Below are positions 15,661 through 24,197 of a stretch of 64,000 bases of DNA, one piece after another. Numbering within the stretch: the first letter of the stretch is position 1; each line of letters starts with the position of its first letter. Source of the stretch: Allorhodopirellula solitaria (GTDB lineage Bacteria; Planctomycetota; Planctomycetia; Pirellulales; Pirellulaceae); assembly GCF_007859855.1 (NCBI RefSeq), contig NZ_SJPK01000003.1, forward strand, positions 69,182 to 133,181. The letters run 5' to 3'. The notes under the pieces are model-generated. The model searched no databases, was not told the origin of the DNA, and was given only the letters and a program-made list of their open reading frames with translations. Both the position numbers and the translations under genes were made by a program.

Positions 15661-16842
15661 TCACGCAGCTTCGCCGAACGGGACCGTCAAGGGCGTCATC
15701 GGCAATAGGGAATCCACGAGATGGGGTGCGTCGGCGACGGCAATATCATCAGGTACCTGTTGGCCGTGCGTCACGTAGCTGAGGGGTGTCGATAGGTAGC
15801 GTTCGCTCGCCGTCAGTGCTGAGAGCACCCCGGCGGTGTGTGGTGTCTCATCGAGTTTGGTCAAGATCACTGAGGTCGCTCGGACCGGTGTGAAGCCGCT
15901 CAGAGTCGATAGGATGTTTTCGCTCGAACTCGTCGCGCTGAGCACGAGATGAGTTTCGTCGGGTTTCGCGGCGCGGAGGAACTCGGCTAATTGATCGATT
16001 CGCGCGTCGCTGCGCGGGCTGCGCCCTGCCGTGTCGATGAGCACCAAGTCCACATCGCCGAGTTGATCCATGGCAACTTGCATTTGTTCCGGTTTTTCAA
16101 CGACCTGCATGGGCAGGTCCATGATCTCCGCATACGCCTGGAGCTGTTGCACCGCGGCAATGCGATAGGTGTCGATCGTCAATAGCCCGACGCGCCGCCG
16201 CGCCTCGATCCGGAATCCAGCGGCGAGTTTGGCAACCGTGGTGGTTTTGCCGACTCCGGTCGGACCCACCAAAGCGACCACATGCCGCTCTCCGGGCTGA
16301 GTTCGGATCGGCCCGCAAAGATTCAGCTCGCGAGCGACCGCCCGTTGCAGGTGTTCAAGTCGTCCACTCACGTCGTAGGGAATTCCGTCGTTTTCATTCA
16401 GATTGGCTGCAAAGCTTTGTGCGGAGGCCAGCCAACGTCGGATCACGGGTTCGGGCACACCGGCTTGCCGCAGGGGCACCACCAGGGGGTCGATACTGAG
16501 TGGATCAACGTCGGCGGCGTGGGGGGATTGTGGGAACTCGATCGAATTTACCGGTGGTGATCCACTCAAGGAAAGACGTGAGAACCGTTCTGATGCAACG
16601 TCATTCGATGCCGCCGGAAATTCAAAATGCGAGTGACCTTCATCTTCAGCTGGGGCGCTCGAAGGGAGGTTATTGGCGCCGCGCAATCCCGCGACCACCT
16701 CGACCTGAGTACGGCCGAGCCAACCGAGCCAGCCATCTCGGACCTGGCGTGTATGCAGCACCGAGGCGTCCGGTCCCATTTGTTCCCGGATGTCGGCCAG
16801 TGCGGCTTGCAGGTTTGCTGCTTTAAACGTTTTTATGGACAT
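15661..16842 (-). CDS. flhF: Flagellar biosynthesis GTPase FlhF
   Basis: A 393 aa SRP-type GTPase. The N-terminus (MSIKTFKAANLQAALADIREQMGPDA) is the FlhF-specific segment. The NG domain starts near residue 150, with G1 GPTGVGKTTTVAKLAAGF, GLLTIDTYRIAAVQQLQAYAE, G3 LVLIDTAGRSPRSD and G4 ILTKLDET. FlhF recruits early flagellar components to the pole and sets flagellar site and number. The ATG at 16842 overlaps the stop of flhA; a TTG one codon earlier is possible. Coupling to flhA and the nearby sigma factor indicates a flagellar operon. Downstream lies a MITE copy, which may weaken read-through to fliA. Confidence 0.93.
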   Translation of the reverse strand: MSIKTFKAANLQAALADIREQMGPDASVLHTRQVRDGWLGWLGRTQVEVVAGLRGANNLPSSAPAEDEGHSHFEFPAASNDVASERFSRLSLSGSPPVNSIEFPQSPHAADVDPLSIDPLVVPLRQAGVPEPVIRRWLASAQSFAANLNENDGIPYDVSGRLEHLQRAVARELNLCGPIRTQPGERHVVALVGPTGVGKTTTVAKLAAGFRIEARRRVGLLTIDTYRIAAVQQLQAYAEIMDLPMQVVEKPEQMQVAMDQLGDVDLVLIDTAGRSPRSDARIDQLAEFLRAAKPDETHLVLSATSSSENILSTLSGFTPVRATSVILTKLDETPHTAGVLSALTASERYLSTPLSYVTHGQQVPDDIAVADAPHLVDSLLPMTPLTVPFGEAA

Positions 16843-18902
16843 CAATCACTCACCACGCCATGCGATCGGATTTGCGTATCTTGCGTGATCTCGTTGTAGG
16901 AAAGGATCCGCACGCGGGGCATCGAAGCGGCGACGATCTTGTGCAGTCCCGGACGGATCCGTGGACTCACCAAAACGACCGGGCGATGCCCCAGCGCTAT
17001 CAATTTCTTAGCACCAACGGAGATTTTCTCGCAAGTCGAGTCGACAGCAGATGGGCTCATCCGCACAAAAAGTCCGCTCTCGTTATGCTCTATCCCCGCA
17101 GCAATCCGATCTTCCATCGCAGGATCGATCGCGATCACGTGAATTTGGCCGTTTTCATCTCGATACCGCGTGCTGATCGTGCGAGCCAACCGCTGACGCA
17201 CGTGCTCACTCAAGAGCACCGGATCTTTTGTCGTGCCAGCGTGATCACCGAGCGTTTCCAAAATCATGGCCAATTGCCGGATAGGAACGTCTTCCCGCAA
17301 CAGAATCTGCAGTACCTGCTGGACATCGCCGACGTGGAGCAAGCCGGGGATTAGCTCCTCGACCACTGCCGGAGCGGCTTCCTTGAGTTCGTCGATCAGG
17401 TGTTTGGTAGCGTCGCGGGTCAGTAACTCATCGGCATGGCCGCGAGCAATTTCCTGGAGGTGCGTCGCCAGCACAGCGGCCGGTTCGACAGGCGTGTAGC
17501 CGTAGATCGCTGCTTGCTCTCGCTGGAATGGCTCGATCCACACCGCCGGATCACCGAAGGCGGGATCCTGGGTCGGCTCGCCCTCGATCGCGCCAGTGGT
17601 ATGACCGCTATCGATTGCCAACACGCGGTCGGGCTGCACTCGCTCGGTCACGATCGGGTTCCCCGCGATTCGGATTTCGTACTGGTTTTCCTCAAGTCTC
17701 AAGTCATCGCGGATGCGGACTTTCGGCAGCACGATGCCAATATCACCGGCCATCGAGTTGCGCACCCCCGTGATTCGCTGCATCAGATCACCGCCGCGAT
17801 CGGGGTCCGCCAATGACAGCAGACCGACACCGATGGACAATTCCATCGGGTCGACTGCGAGATAGTCTTCCACCCGCTTTTGTGGCACCGACTCCGCAGC
17901 CATCTTGGCATCTTCTGCGGCCTGGTCTTCGATGAGGTCTTGTTCGTTCTGTCGCCGCAGCACGACCGCCAAACCCAAGCATCCGGCGCCCAGGGTCGCC
18001 ATCGGCACGGTCGGCAAACTGGTCATGATCAAGAGGCACAAAAAACCGCCCGCCACGGCCAGTGCTTTGGGATTGCTGAAGACCTGCTGCAGGAATTGCT
18101 CAGGCAGATTCGCCTTGTTCGCACTTCGCGTGACCAGCAATCCGGCGGCAAGCGAAATCAAGAGTGCCGGCAATTGGCTAACCAATCCGTCGCCGATGGT
18201 CAGCTTAGTAAACAGCTCAACGGCTTCGGAAACGGTCATTCCGTACCGCATCACGCCGATGTACAGACCACCAGCCACATTCACCAACGTGATCACGATT
18301 CCGGCGATCGCATCGCCGCGAACAAACTTGCTCGCACCGTCCATGGCCCCATAGAAGTCAGCTTGGGCGCCGACGTCCTCACGCCGCTGCTGGGCCGTTT
18401 TCTCGTCGATATTGCCAGCGTTGAGGTCTGCATCGATCGCCATTTGCTTGCCTGGCATGCCATCGAGAGCAAACCGCGCCGCCACCTCGCTAATCCGTGT
18501 TGCCCCTTTGGTGATCACGATGAACTGGATCAGCACAATGATCACAAAAATGATGATCCCCACCTCGATCCGGTCTCCAGCGACGAACTCGCCGAAACTC
18601 TGGATCACGCCCCCCACAGCACCGCTATCTCCCGATTCCGTACTGGTGAGAATCAACCGAGTCGTGGCCACGTTGAGCACGAGCCGGGCAAGCGTCGTGG
18701 CCAACAGAAGAGACGGAAAAATGCTGAATTCGAGCGGCGTTTTGACGTACACCGTCGTCAACAGCACGATCACCCCAACGGTGATATTGGCTGCCAATAA
18801 CAGATCCATCACCAGCGGCGGCAGCGGTATCAAGATGACGACGAGGCAACCAATGATGCCCAGAGGCAGCACCAGATCTCGATAGCGCATCAACGACTGC
18901 AT
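16842..18902 (-). CDS. flhA: Flagellar export protein FlhA
   Basis: A 686 aa integral membrane core component of the flagellar type III export gate. Eight or so hydrophobic segments fill residues 1-310 (LVLPLGIIGCLVVILIPLPP, LLLAANITVGVIVLLTTVYV). The FHIPEP signature region (FSIFPSLLLATTLARLVLNVATTRLIL) and GKQMAIDADLNAG loop are present. The cytoplasmic domain (about 330-686) includes EPAVW-like, YTPVEPAAVLATHLQEI and RPVVLVSPRIRPGLHKIV. The open frame starts at 18977 within a repeat; the ATG at 18902 has AAAGGA upstream and is preferred. flhB is not visible here. Confidence 0.94.
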   Translation of the reverse strand: MQSLMRYRDLVLPLGIIGCLVVILIPLPPLVMDLLLAANITVGVIVLLTTVYVKTPLEFSIFPSLLLATTLARLVLNVATTRLILTSTESGDSGAVGGVIQSFGEFVAGDRIEVGIIIFVIIVLIQFIVITKGATRISEVAARFALDGMPGKQMAIDADLNAGNIDEKTAQQRREDVGAQADFYGAMDGASKFVRGDAIAGIVITLVNVAGGLYIGVMRYGMTVSEAVELFTKLTIGDGLVSQLPALLISLAAGLLVTRSANKANLPEQFLQQVFSNPKALAVAGGFLCLLIMTSLPTVPMATLGAGCLGLAVVLRRQNEQDLIEDQAAEDAKMAAESVPQKRVEDYLAVDPMELSIGVGLLSLADPDRGGDLMQRITGVRNSMAGDIGIVLPKVRIRDDLRLEENQYEIRIAGNPIVTERVQPDRVLAIDSGHTTGAIEGEPTQDPAFGDPAVWIEPFQREQAAIYGYTPVEPAAVLATHLQEIARGHADELLTRDATKHLIDELKEAAPAVVEELIPGLLHVGDVQQVLQILLREDVPIRQLAMILETLGDHAGTTKDPVLLSEHVRQRLARTISTRYRDENGQIHVIAIDPAMEDRIAAGIEHNESGLFVRMSPSAVDSTCEKISVGAKKLIALGHRPVVLVSPRIRPGLHKIVAASMPRVRILSYNEITQDTQIRSHGVVSD

Positions 18903-18926
18903 GGACCGTCCTTTGTCCTCAAAAAC

Positions 18927-19023
18927 GCCTAACCGAAGAAGGGTCTGACCCTCTCCGGTATGGCTGTTAAAAACCAAGTCAAATGATTCGCCTGGAAAGG
19001 GTCAGACCCCTTCTCGGATAGGC
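18927..19023. repeat. 97 bp palindromic element, copy 1
   Basis: The element begins gcctaaccgaagaagggtct and ends with its imperfect complement, agggtcagaccccttctcgg followed by ataggc. The arms are about 26 bp. A second copy with the same layout and internal segment (ctctccggt...tcaaatgattcgcct) lies at 51334-51430. It sits upstream of flhA and could be a short MITE or REP-like element. Open frames that run through it are not genes. Confidence 0.75.
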
Positions 19024-19141
19024 TCGAATTAGAAAGTTCGTCTCAAGTTCGAACGTAGCACGTCCGAGAAGCACGCGTCCAGATCGTTCACAGCCGTTCG
19101 AGTTTCACGCGATGTGGGAGCGGGAAAACCGCCTCAGAACC

Positions 19142-19157
19142 TGGCACAGCGTTTGCA
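19142..19157 (+). promoter_or_regulatory. Candidate sigma-54 promoter (-24/-12)
   Basis: The sequence cTGGCACAgcgtTTGCAa matches the consensus YTGGCACR-N4-TTGCW at every defined base. It points towards the aldehyde dehydrogenase gene, whose ATG is 236 bases downstream, giving a long leader. Sigma-54 promoters need an activator bound upstream; none was identified. By rough count a perfect match is unlikely by chance in 64 kb, but function is untested. Confidence 0.5.
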
Positions 19158-19392
19158 ACTTCCGTTGTGCTCAGCGTGCTGACAGGGCGGCACTTTCGCC
19201 ACGGCGACCGCGACCTGTAGCCGTTAAGCAAGCCGGTGCGAGGCTCGTTCTAGCAGGGCCCGGACTAGTCGGGACAGGAATTGCCCTGTGCATGCCCATC
19301 CCCAATCCCCCTGACAACACGACTGCCTGTCCCGACGCCCCATTTCGACGCCCCAGTCGCTTCACGAAAGTCACCCATCCGAGGAGCCAATC

Positions 19393-20769
19393 ATGAGTAT
19401 TACCAGCATCAATCCCGCCACCAATGAAGAATTGAAAGCCTTCACTCCACTGTCCAAGGACGCGACGTTAGAGGCCGTCGCGAGGTCCGACGAGGCCTAT
19501 CAGAGTTGGCGGAAAACATCCTTCGCTGAGCGTAAGAAAGTCATCCTCACCTTTGTCGAGAAGCTTCGCGAGCGGACCGATGAGTTCGCTCGCCTGATCA
19601 CGCTTGACATGGGCAAGCGAATCAGCGAGAGCCGCAGAGAAATCGAATTTTGTGCAGAGATCGCGGAGTTCTACGCCAACGGTGCCGAGACATTTCTTGC
19701 CGATCAACCGATGGAGAATGTCGATGCGGATGCCTACATCCACTACGAACCCATCGGTGTGTTGATGGGTGTCATGCCGTGGAACTTTCCCTTCTACCAG
19801 GTCACTCGCTTTGCGATGCCAAACATCATGGCGGGCAATGCGGTGATGGTGAAGCATGCCAGTAACGTGCCCCAGTGTGCCGACGCCATCTCCCGGCTGT
19901 TTACCGAGTGCGGGTTGCCCGATGACGTGTACACGAACCTGTTCATCCCCTCTGAGTTCGTTGAATCGATCATCGCAGATTCGCGGGTGCAGGGCGTGTC
20001 ACTGACGGGCAGTGAGAAAGCCGGTGCCGCCGTAGCCGCTGCGGCAGGCGAGAACCTCAAACGCTCCGTGTTGGAGCTGGGCGGAAACGACCCGTTCATC
20101 GTGCTTGAAGATGCTGACTTGAAGGAGACCGTCGAATTGGCGGTTAAGGGACGCATGGTCAACGCGGGCCAATCCTGCGTCGCTGCCAAGCGATTCATTG
20201 TGGTGGAACCCGTCGCCAATGAATTCCTCGATGGATTCAAGGAAGCGATGTCGGCCCTTCAGATTGGCGACCCCATGGACGAGGACACGACTCTCTCGCC
20301 GCTGTCAACCGAAGACGCGGCGGTCAAATTGCAAGAGCAGGTCCAATCCTCGGTTGATGCAGGAGCGACCGTGCTGCTCGGCGGCGATCGTCCTGATCGC
20401 GAAGGAGCGTACTTCAACGCAACAATCTTGACCGGCGTCACACCCGACATGCCGACCTTCGACCAAGAACTCTTCGGTCCGGTCGCGACGGTTTATGTGG
20501 TCAAGGACGAAGCAGCCGCAATTGAACTCGCCAATCGCTCCTCCTACGGCCTCGGTGGCAGCGTTTACACGAAGGACACCGAGCGTGGGCAGCGGGTGGC
20601 CGAGCAGATTGAAACCGGCATGGTGTTCGTCAACCAACCGACGAACTCGCAAGCAGAGTTGCCGTTCGGCGGCATCAAGAATTCTGGCTACGGACGAGAA
20701 CTCTCGCACCTCGGGATCCTCGAGTTCGTCAACAAGAAGCTCATTCACCTCGGACCGGCCAAGAAATAA
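19393..20769 (+). CDS. NAD(P)-dependent aldehyde dehydrogenase (succinate-semialdehyde type)
   Basis: A 458 aa class I aldehyde dehydrogenase of the GabD/succinate-semialdehyde dehydrogenase group. Visible motifs are the oxyanion-region GVLMGVMPWNFPFYQVTRFA, the cofactor segment SLTGSEKAGAAVAAAAG, the glutamate motif VLELGGNDPFIVLEDADL and the catalytic cysteine in NAGQSCVAAKRFIV. The C-terminal LPFGGIKNSGYGRELS is typical. It oxidises a short aldehyde to the acid, likely succinate semialdehyde or a related compound. The ATG follows a GGAG ribosome site (ccgaggagccaatcatg). A MITE has inserted exactly at its 3' end, so the TAA stop lies inside the 8 bp duplication. The gene for a TPP enzyme follows. 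Confidence 0.9.
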   Translation: MSITSINPATNEELKAFTPLSKDATLEAVARSDEAYQSWRKTSFAERKKVILTFVEKLRERTDEFARLITLDMGKRISESRREIEFCAEIAEFYANGAETFLADQPMENVDADAYIHYEPIGVLMGVMPWNFPFYQVTRFAMPNIMAGNAVMVKHASNVPQCADAISRLFTECGLPDDVYTNLFIPSEFVESIIADSRVQGVSLTGSEKAGAAVAAAAGENLKRSVLELGGNDPFIVLEDADLKETVELAVKGRMVNAGQSCVAAKRFIVVEPVANEFLDGFKEAMSALQIGDPMDEDTTLSPLSTEDAAVKLQEQVQSSVDAGATVLLGGDRPDREGAYFNATILTGVTPDMPTFDQELFGPVATVYVVKDEAAAIELANRSSYGLGGSVYTKDTERGQRVAEQIETGMVFVNQPTNSQAELPFGGIKNSGYGRELSHLGILEFVNKKLIHLGPAKK

Positions 20770-20770
20770 G

Positions 20771-21088
20771 GGTTCATCCGACGGAAGTGTGCGCAGAGCA
20801 CAGCGGAAGGTTTTTTGAAGCATGGCTCTCGTATCGAATGATCGTTCAAAAATGCGTCCCTGACGAACAAACGCTCGCCAGGGACCGACAACACCATTGG
20901 CGTACCGCTTTTGCAGGGAAACGCTGGCGACCGAGATATCCCTTGCCAAGCCAGCACCTCTGCAAAGCTCGGCTCCGTTTCTCCCGGCAGTGCCAGTCGA
21001 ACATTGATAATCACATCCTATAAATAAATCCTTCGATACGGGAGCCATGCCTTGAAAACCTCGGGCGCACGCTTCCGTCGGATGAGCC
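20771..21088 (-). mobile_element. MITE-like element, copy 2 (inverted)
   Basis: A 318 bp element in the opposite orientation to the copy at 15282-15598 and about 90% identical to it. The ends ggttcatccgacggaag and cttccgtcggatgagcc are inverted repeats. The perfect 8 bp duplication GAAATAAG (20763-20770 and 21089-21096) contains the stop codon of the aldehyde dehydrogenase gene. There is no coding content. It separates that gene from the downstream TPP enzyme gene, which begins 50 bases after it. Confidence 0.9.
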
Positions 21089-21137
21089 GAAATAAGAGCC
21101 ATCGCCGCCTCTCACCCAAAGTGTTATTGGAAGTACC

Positions 21138-22778
21138 ATGAAAGCGTCTGATCTATTTGTCGAAGCGTTGGTCAACGAGGGCGTCGAGCGAATCTTTGGG
21201 GTTCCGGGAGAAGAGAATCTCGATTTCCTTGACTCGCTGTCTCGCAGTCCGATCGAAATGGTGCTGACCCGACATGAACAGGCGGCAGGATTCATGGCCG
21301 CCACGCATGGGCGGCTAACTGGTAAGGCCGGAGTTTGCCTATCGACACTCGGTCCCGGTGCGACGAATCTTATGACGGCGGCAGCCTATGCGAACCTGGG
21401 CGCGATGCCAATGGTGATGCTGACTGGCCAGAAACCGATCAAGTCGAGCAAGCAAGGTCAATTCCAGATCGTCGACGTCGTCGACATGATGCAGCCGCTG
21501 ACGAAATTTTCGCGGCGGATTGGAAGTGGAGATCTCGTACCCGCGAGTGTCCGTGAAGCGTTCCGGCGGGCCGAGGAGGAACGCCCTGGAGCCGTCCATC
21601 TGGAACTACCGGAGGATATCGCTCAAGAGGATACAGACGCGAGCATCATCCCTCCTAGCTTCATTCGCCGGCCGGTCGCCGAACAGAAGGCGATCGCACG
21701 GGCCGTTGAGGTGCTGACCAAGGCCAAACGGCCGTTGTTGTTGATCGGTGCGGGAGCGAACCGAAAGCGGACCAGTCAGATGCTACACAAATTTGTGGAT
21801 AAGACGCGTATACGATGTGTCGCAACGCAGATGGGCAAAGGCGTGGTCAGTGAAGACCATCCCTGCTTCCTTGGCAATGCCGCATTGTCGTCAGGTGACT
21901 TCGTGCACCGAGCGTTCGACACCGCCGATGTGATTATGAATGTCGGGCACGATGTCGTTGAAAAGCCGCCGTTTTTCATGGAGAAGGATGGTTGCACGGT
22001 GATCCATGTCAACTTCACCTCGGCGGAGGTCGACCCCGTTTACTTCCCACAACTCGAAGTGATTGGGGACATCGCCGATAGCGTCCATGAGATCAGCGAG
22101 CGGCTACCTGAGCCGCTTCAGTGGGATACGACATTCTTTGACAAAGTTCGAACTGCACTCTCGATGCATATTGGGCGCGACGCGGACGCCGACCAGTTCC
22201 CAGTTCTGCCGCAGCGATTGGTTGCCGATGTCCGCCGTGCGATGCCGCGTGATGGCATCGTTGCGTTGGACAACGGCATGTATAAGCTTTGGTTCGCACG
22301 AAACTATCCTGCCTACACGACCAATACAGCGTTGCTCGACAACGCATTGGCCTCCATGGGAGCGGGATTGCCTTCGGCGATCATGGCCGCGATGGTGAAC
22401 CCCGACCAGCGCGTGATAGCCGTCTGCGGGGACGGTGGATTCATGATGAACTCCGCCGAGTTGGAGACCGCCGTTCGCCTCGGGTTGAATCTTGTCGTGC
22501 TGCTATTGCGTGATGATGCTCTCGGCATGATCCAGTGGAAACAAGAGGACATGGGTTTCAGTGATTACGGACTCACCTTCCACAATCCCGATTTCGTGAA
22601 ATATGCCGAATCCTATGGAGCGGTAGGTCACCAGGTGACATCGACCGACCAACTCTTACCCAGCATCCATCATGCATTTGATAGAGGCGGTGTCCACCTG
22701 ATCGATGTCCCTGTCGACTACTCCGACAACGACCGGATCCTCAATCAAGAGATCCAAGAACTCAGCGGTCGCCTGTAA
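21138..22778 (+). CDS. Acetolactate synthase large-subunit-like TPP enzyme
   Basis: A 546 aa thiamine-diphosphate enzyme of the acetolactate synthase family. The N-terminal PYR domain has GVERIFGVPGEENLDFLDSL and the catalytic glutamate in VLTRHEQAAGFMA. The central domain is around residues 190-320. The C-terminal PP domain has GAGLPSAIMAAMVNP and the metal/TPP motif VCGDGGFMMNSAELETA. It condenses pyruvate with a second 2-oxo acid or aldehyde. No regulatory small subunit (ilvH) gene is nearby, so a catabolic or side role, perhaps with the adjacent aldehyde dehydrogenase, is more likely than branched-chain amino acid synthesis. This pairing is seen in other bacteria. The specific substrate is open. 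Confidence 0.87.
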   Translation: MKASDLFVEALVNEGVERIFGVPGEENLDFLDSLSRSPIEMVLTRHEQAAGFMAATHGRLTGKAGVCLSTLGPGATNLMTAAAYANLGAMPMVMLTGQKPIKSSKQGQFQIVDVVDMMQPLTKFSRRIGSGDLVPASVREAFRRAEEERPGAVHLELPEDIAQEDTDASIIPPSFIRRPVAEQKAIARAVEVLTKAKRPLLLIGAGANRKRTSQMLHKFVDKTRIRCVATQMGKGVVSEDHPCFLGNAALSSGDFVHRAFDTADVIMNVGHDVVEKPPFFMEKDGCTVIHVNFTSAEVDPVYFPQLEVIGDIADSVHEISERLPEPLQWDTTFFDKVRTALSMHIGRDADADQFPVLPQRLVADVRRAMPRDGIVALDNGMYKLWFARNYPAYTTNTALLDNALASMGAGLPSAIMAAMVNPDQRVIAVCGDGGFMMNSAELETAVRLGLNLVVLLLRDDALGMIQWKQEDMGFSDYGLTFHNPDFVKYAESYGAVGHQVTSTDQLLPSIHHAFDRGGVHLIDVPVDYSDNDRILNQEIQELSGRL

Positions 22779-22873
22779 CGACCTTGCATACTCGATATGC
22801 GAGCACTCGACTGAGGTGCACCATCGAATTTGAAACCGTGCCGGTCCTCCGTCCGGATCCGCTTGATTGCGGA

Positions 22874-24079
22874 TTAGTGCTCAACGACTTCGACGGCTTG
22901 GAATACAGCCGTCTGGCCATCGTTTCGCTTTCCGTTTCTGTTCTCTCCGCCGTTGGGCCAAGACAAGGCAATTGCAAATAGCTCGCCATCTCGCGTCACA
23001 GTGCAGACGCCGTGCATGTGATGCATGTACTCGAGTCCATCGTACGACGCAGGGATGAGATTCCCGACCACGCTCCCGTCGACCATGACCAGCACGGGAG
23101 CGACACCATTGGTCGTCGAGAGCGAATTCAGTAAGGGTAAGAACGCAGAGTCGTTCGTTAGCGAAACGTTGCACGGGTTGGATCCTTCGGGCAACGCGAT
23201 GAACTTCTGTTCGTTCGCCCCGGGCAACGACACGGCATCGCCATTGGCGTCAAAGCCGTAGATTCGACCATGACCTCGTGACGCCACGATCACCGTTTCT
23301 TTCCCGTCAATGGTTGCCACTTCGACGCCATGAGCCGTCTGGAAGGGACCTCCCTTGCCAACCTTGCCACCCCAAGCGGGACCCGACCATTTCCACTGAC
23401 CATCGATGAATTTCGCCGTCAAGGCATAGTCGCCCGGCGTGTATCCCGTCACGACCACCAGACTCTCAGCTTTGGGCAACCAAACCACATCACACGGGGA
23501 GAACGCACCACCGTCGCGATAGTACTGATTCACCACTTCATTCTCGAATTCATCACCGGTGGGTTTTGGCAATCTTGCTAGAATCTCTCCGCGTTTGGCG
23601 ATCACGACTTCACGCGTATTCGTTGATGAAAATGCCCACAGCACCTCATCATCGAACTGGAAGCAGTCTGTTCCGTGAGCGTTCATTCCTTTCGCGAAGT
23701 ACGGATCCTGATTCTCCAGCAAGGTCCACTCTTTTAGATCAGCTTGGAGCGTGACCAAACCGTGGTTAGCAACCACCGTGACGACTTCTTGAGTCTCTGG
23801 ATCCTCGTCAGCATTGTTGTGCAATCCTCCGATCGCCGCCTTCGACATCGCTTCGCTTTGGCCCCCGAGGTCGTCACGGTGCTTCCAGGTGTATGTTTTC
23901 TCATTCATGCTGAACGAATTGTCTGGCAAGGTTTCGAGCAGTACGGTCGTGAAGGTGCGCTGGTCGCCAGCGACAGTTTTCTCGCCCTGAACATGATGGG
24001 AGTGACCCTCATGCGCCGAAGCAGTGACCCCCAGAAGAACAAGAGTGACAGGGGCCAAGAAGAATGCACAAATTTTCAC
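22874..24079 (-). CDS. Secreted His-rich, propeller-like protein of unknown function
   Basis: A protein of about 401 aa if the GTG at 24079 is used; the frame is open to a TTG at 24151, but the GTG start gives a clean signal peptide (VVKICAFFLAPVTLVLLGVTASA). The mature N-terminus is the metal-binding-like HEGHSHH. The rest has repeated beta-strand segments with G/D turns (VVTVVANHGLVTLQADLKEW, VIVASRGHGRIYGFDANGDA, LVMVDGSVVGNLIPASYDGL), suggesting a beta-propeller. A role in metal handling, as for AztD-like propellers, is conceivable from the His cluster but unproven. It is convergent with the TPP enzyme gene. Confidence 0.7.
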   Translation of the reverse strand: MKICAFFLAPVTLVLLGVTASAHEGHSHHVQGEKTVAGDQRTFTTVLLETLPDNSFSMNEKTYTWKHRDDLGGQSEAMSKAAIGGLHNNADEDPETQEVVTVVANHGLVTLQADLKEWTLLENQDPYFAKGMNAHGTDCFQFDDEVLWAFSSTNTREVVIAKRGEILARLPKPTGDEFENEVVNQYYRDGGAFSPCDVVWLPKAESLVVVTGYTPGDYALTAKFIDGQWKWSGPAWGGKVGKGGPFQTAHGVEVATIDGKETVIVASRGHGRIYGFDANGDAVSLPGANEQKFIALPEGSNPCNVSLTNDSAFLPLLNSLSTTNGVAPVLVMVDGSVVGNLIPASYDGLEYMHHMHGVCTVTRDGELFAIALSWPNGGENRNGKRNDGQTAVFQAVEVVEH

Positions 24080-24197
24080 GACAATCGATCCAGCAAAAGA
24101 AGTTGGTAAGGTTAAAATCAAGAGGTGTTCTCGGGAGTCAAGCTCCTGCAATTGCTGTAGATGGTAGCAGTATTGCTCACATTACTGCAGGCAGGCT

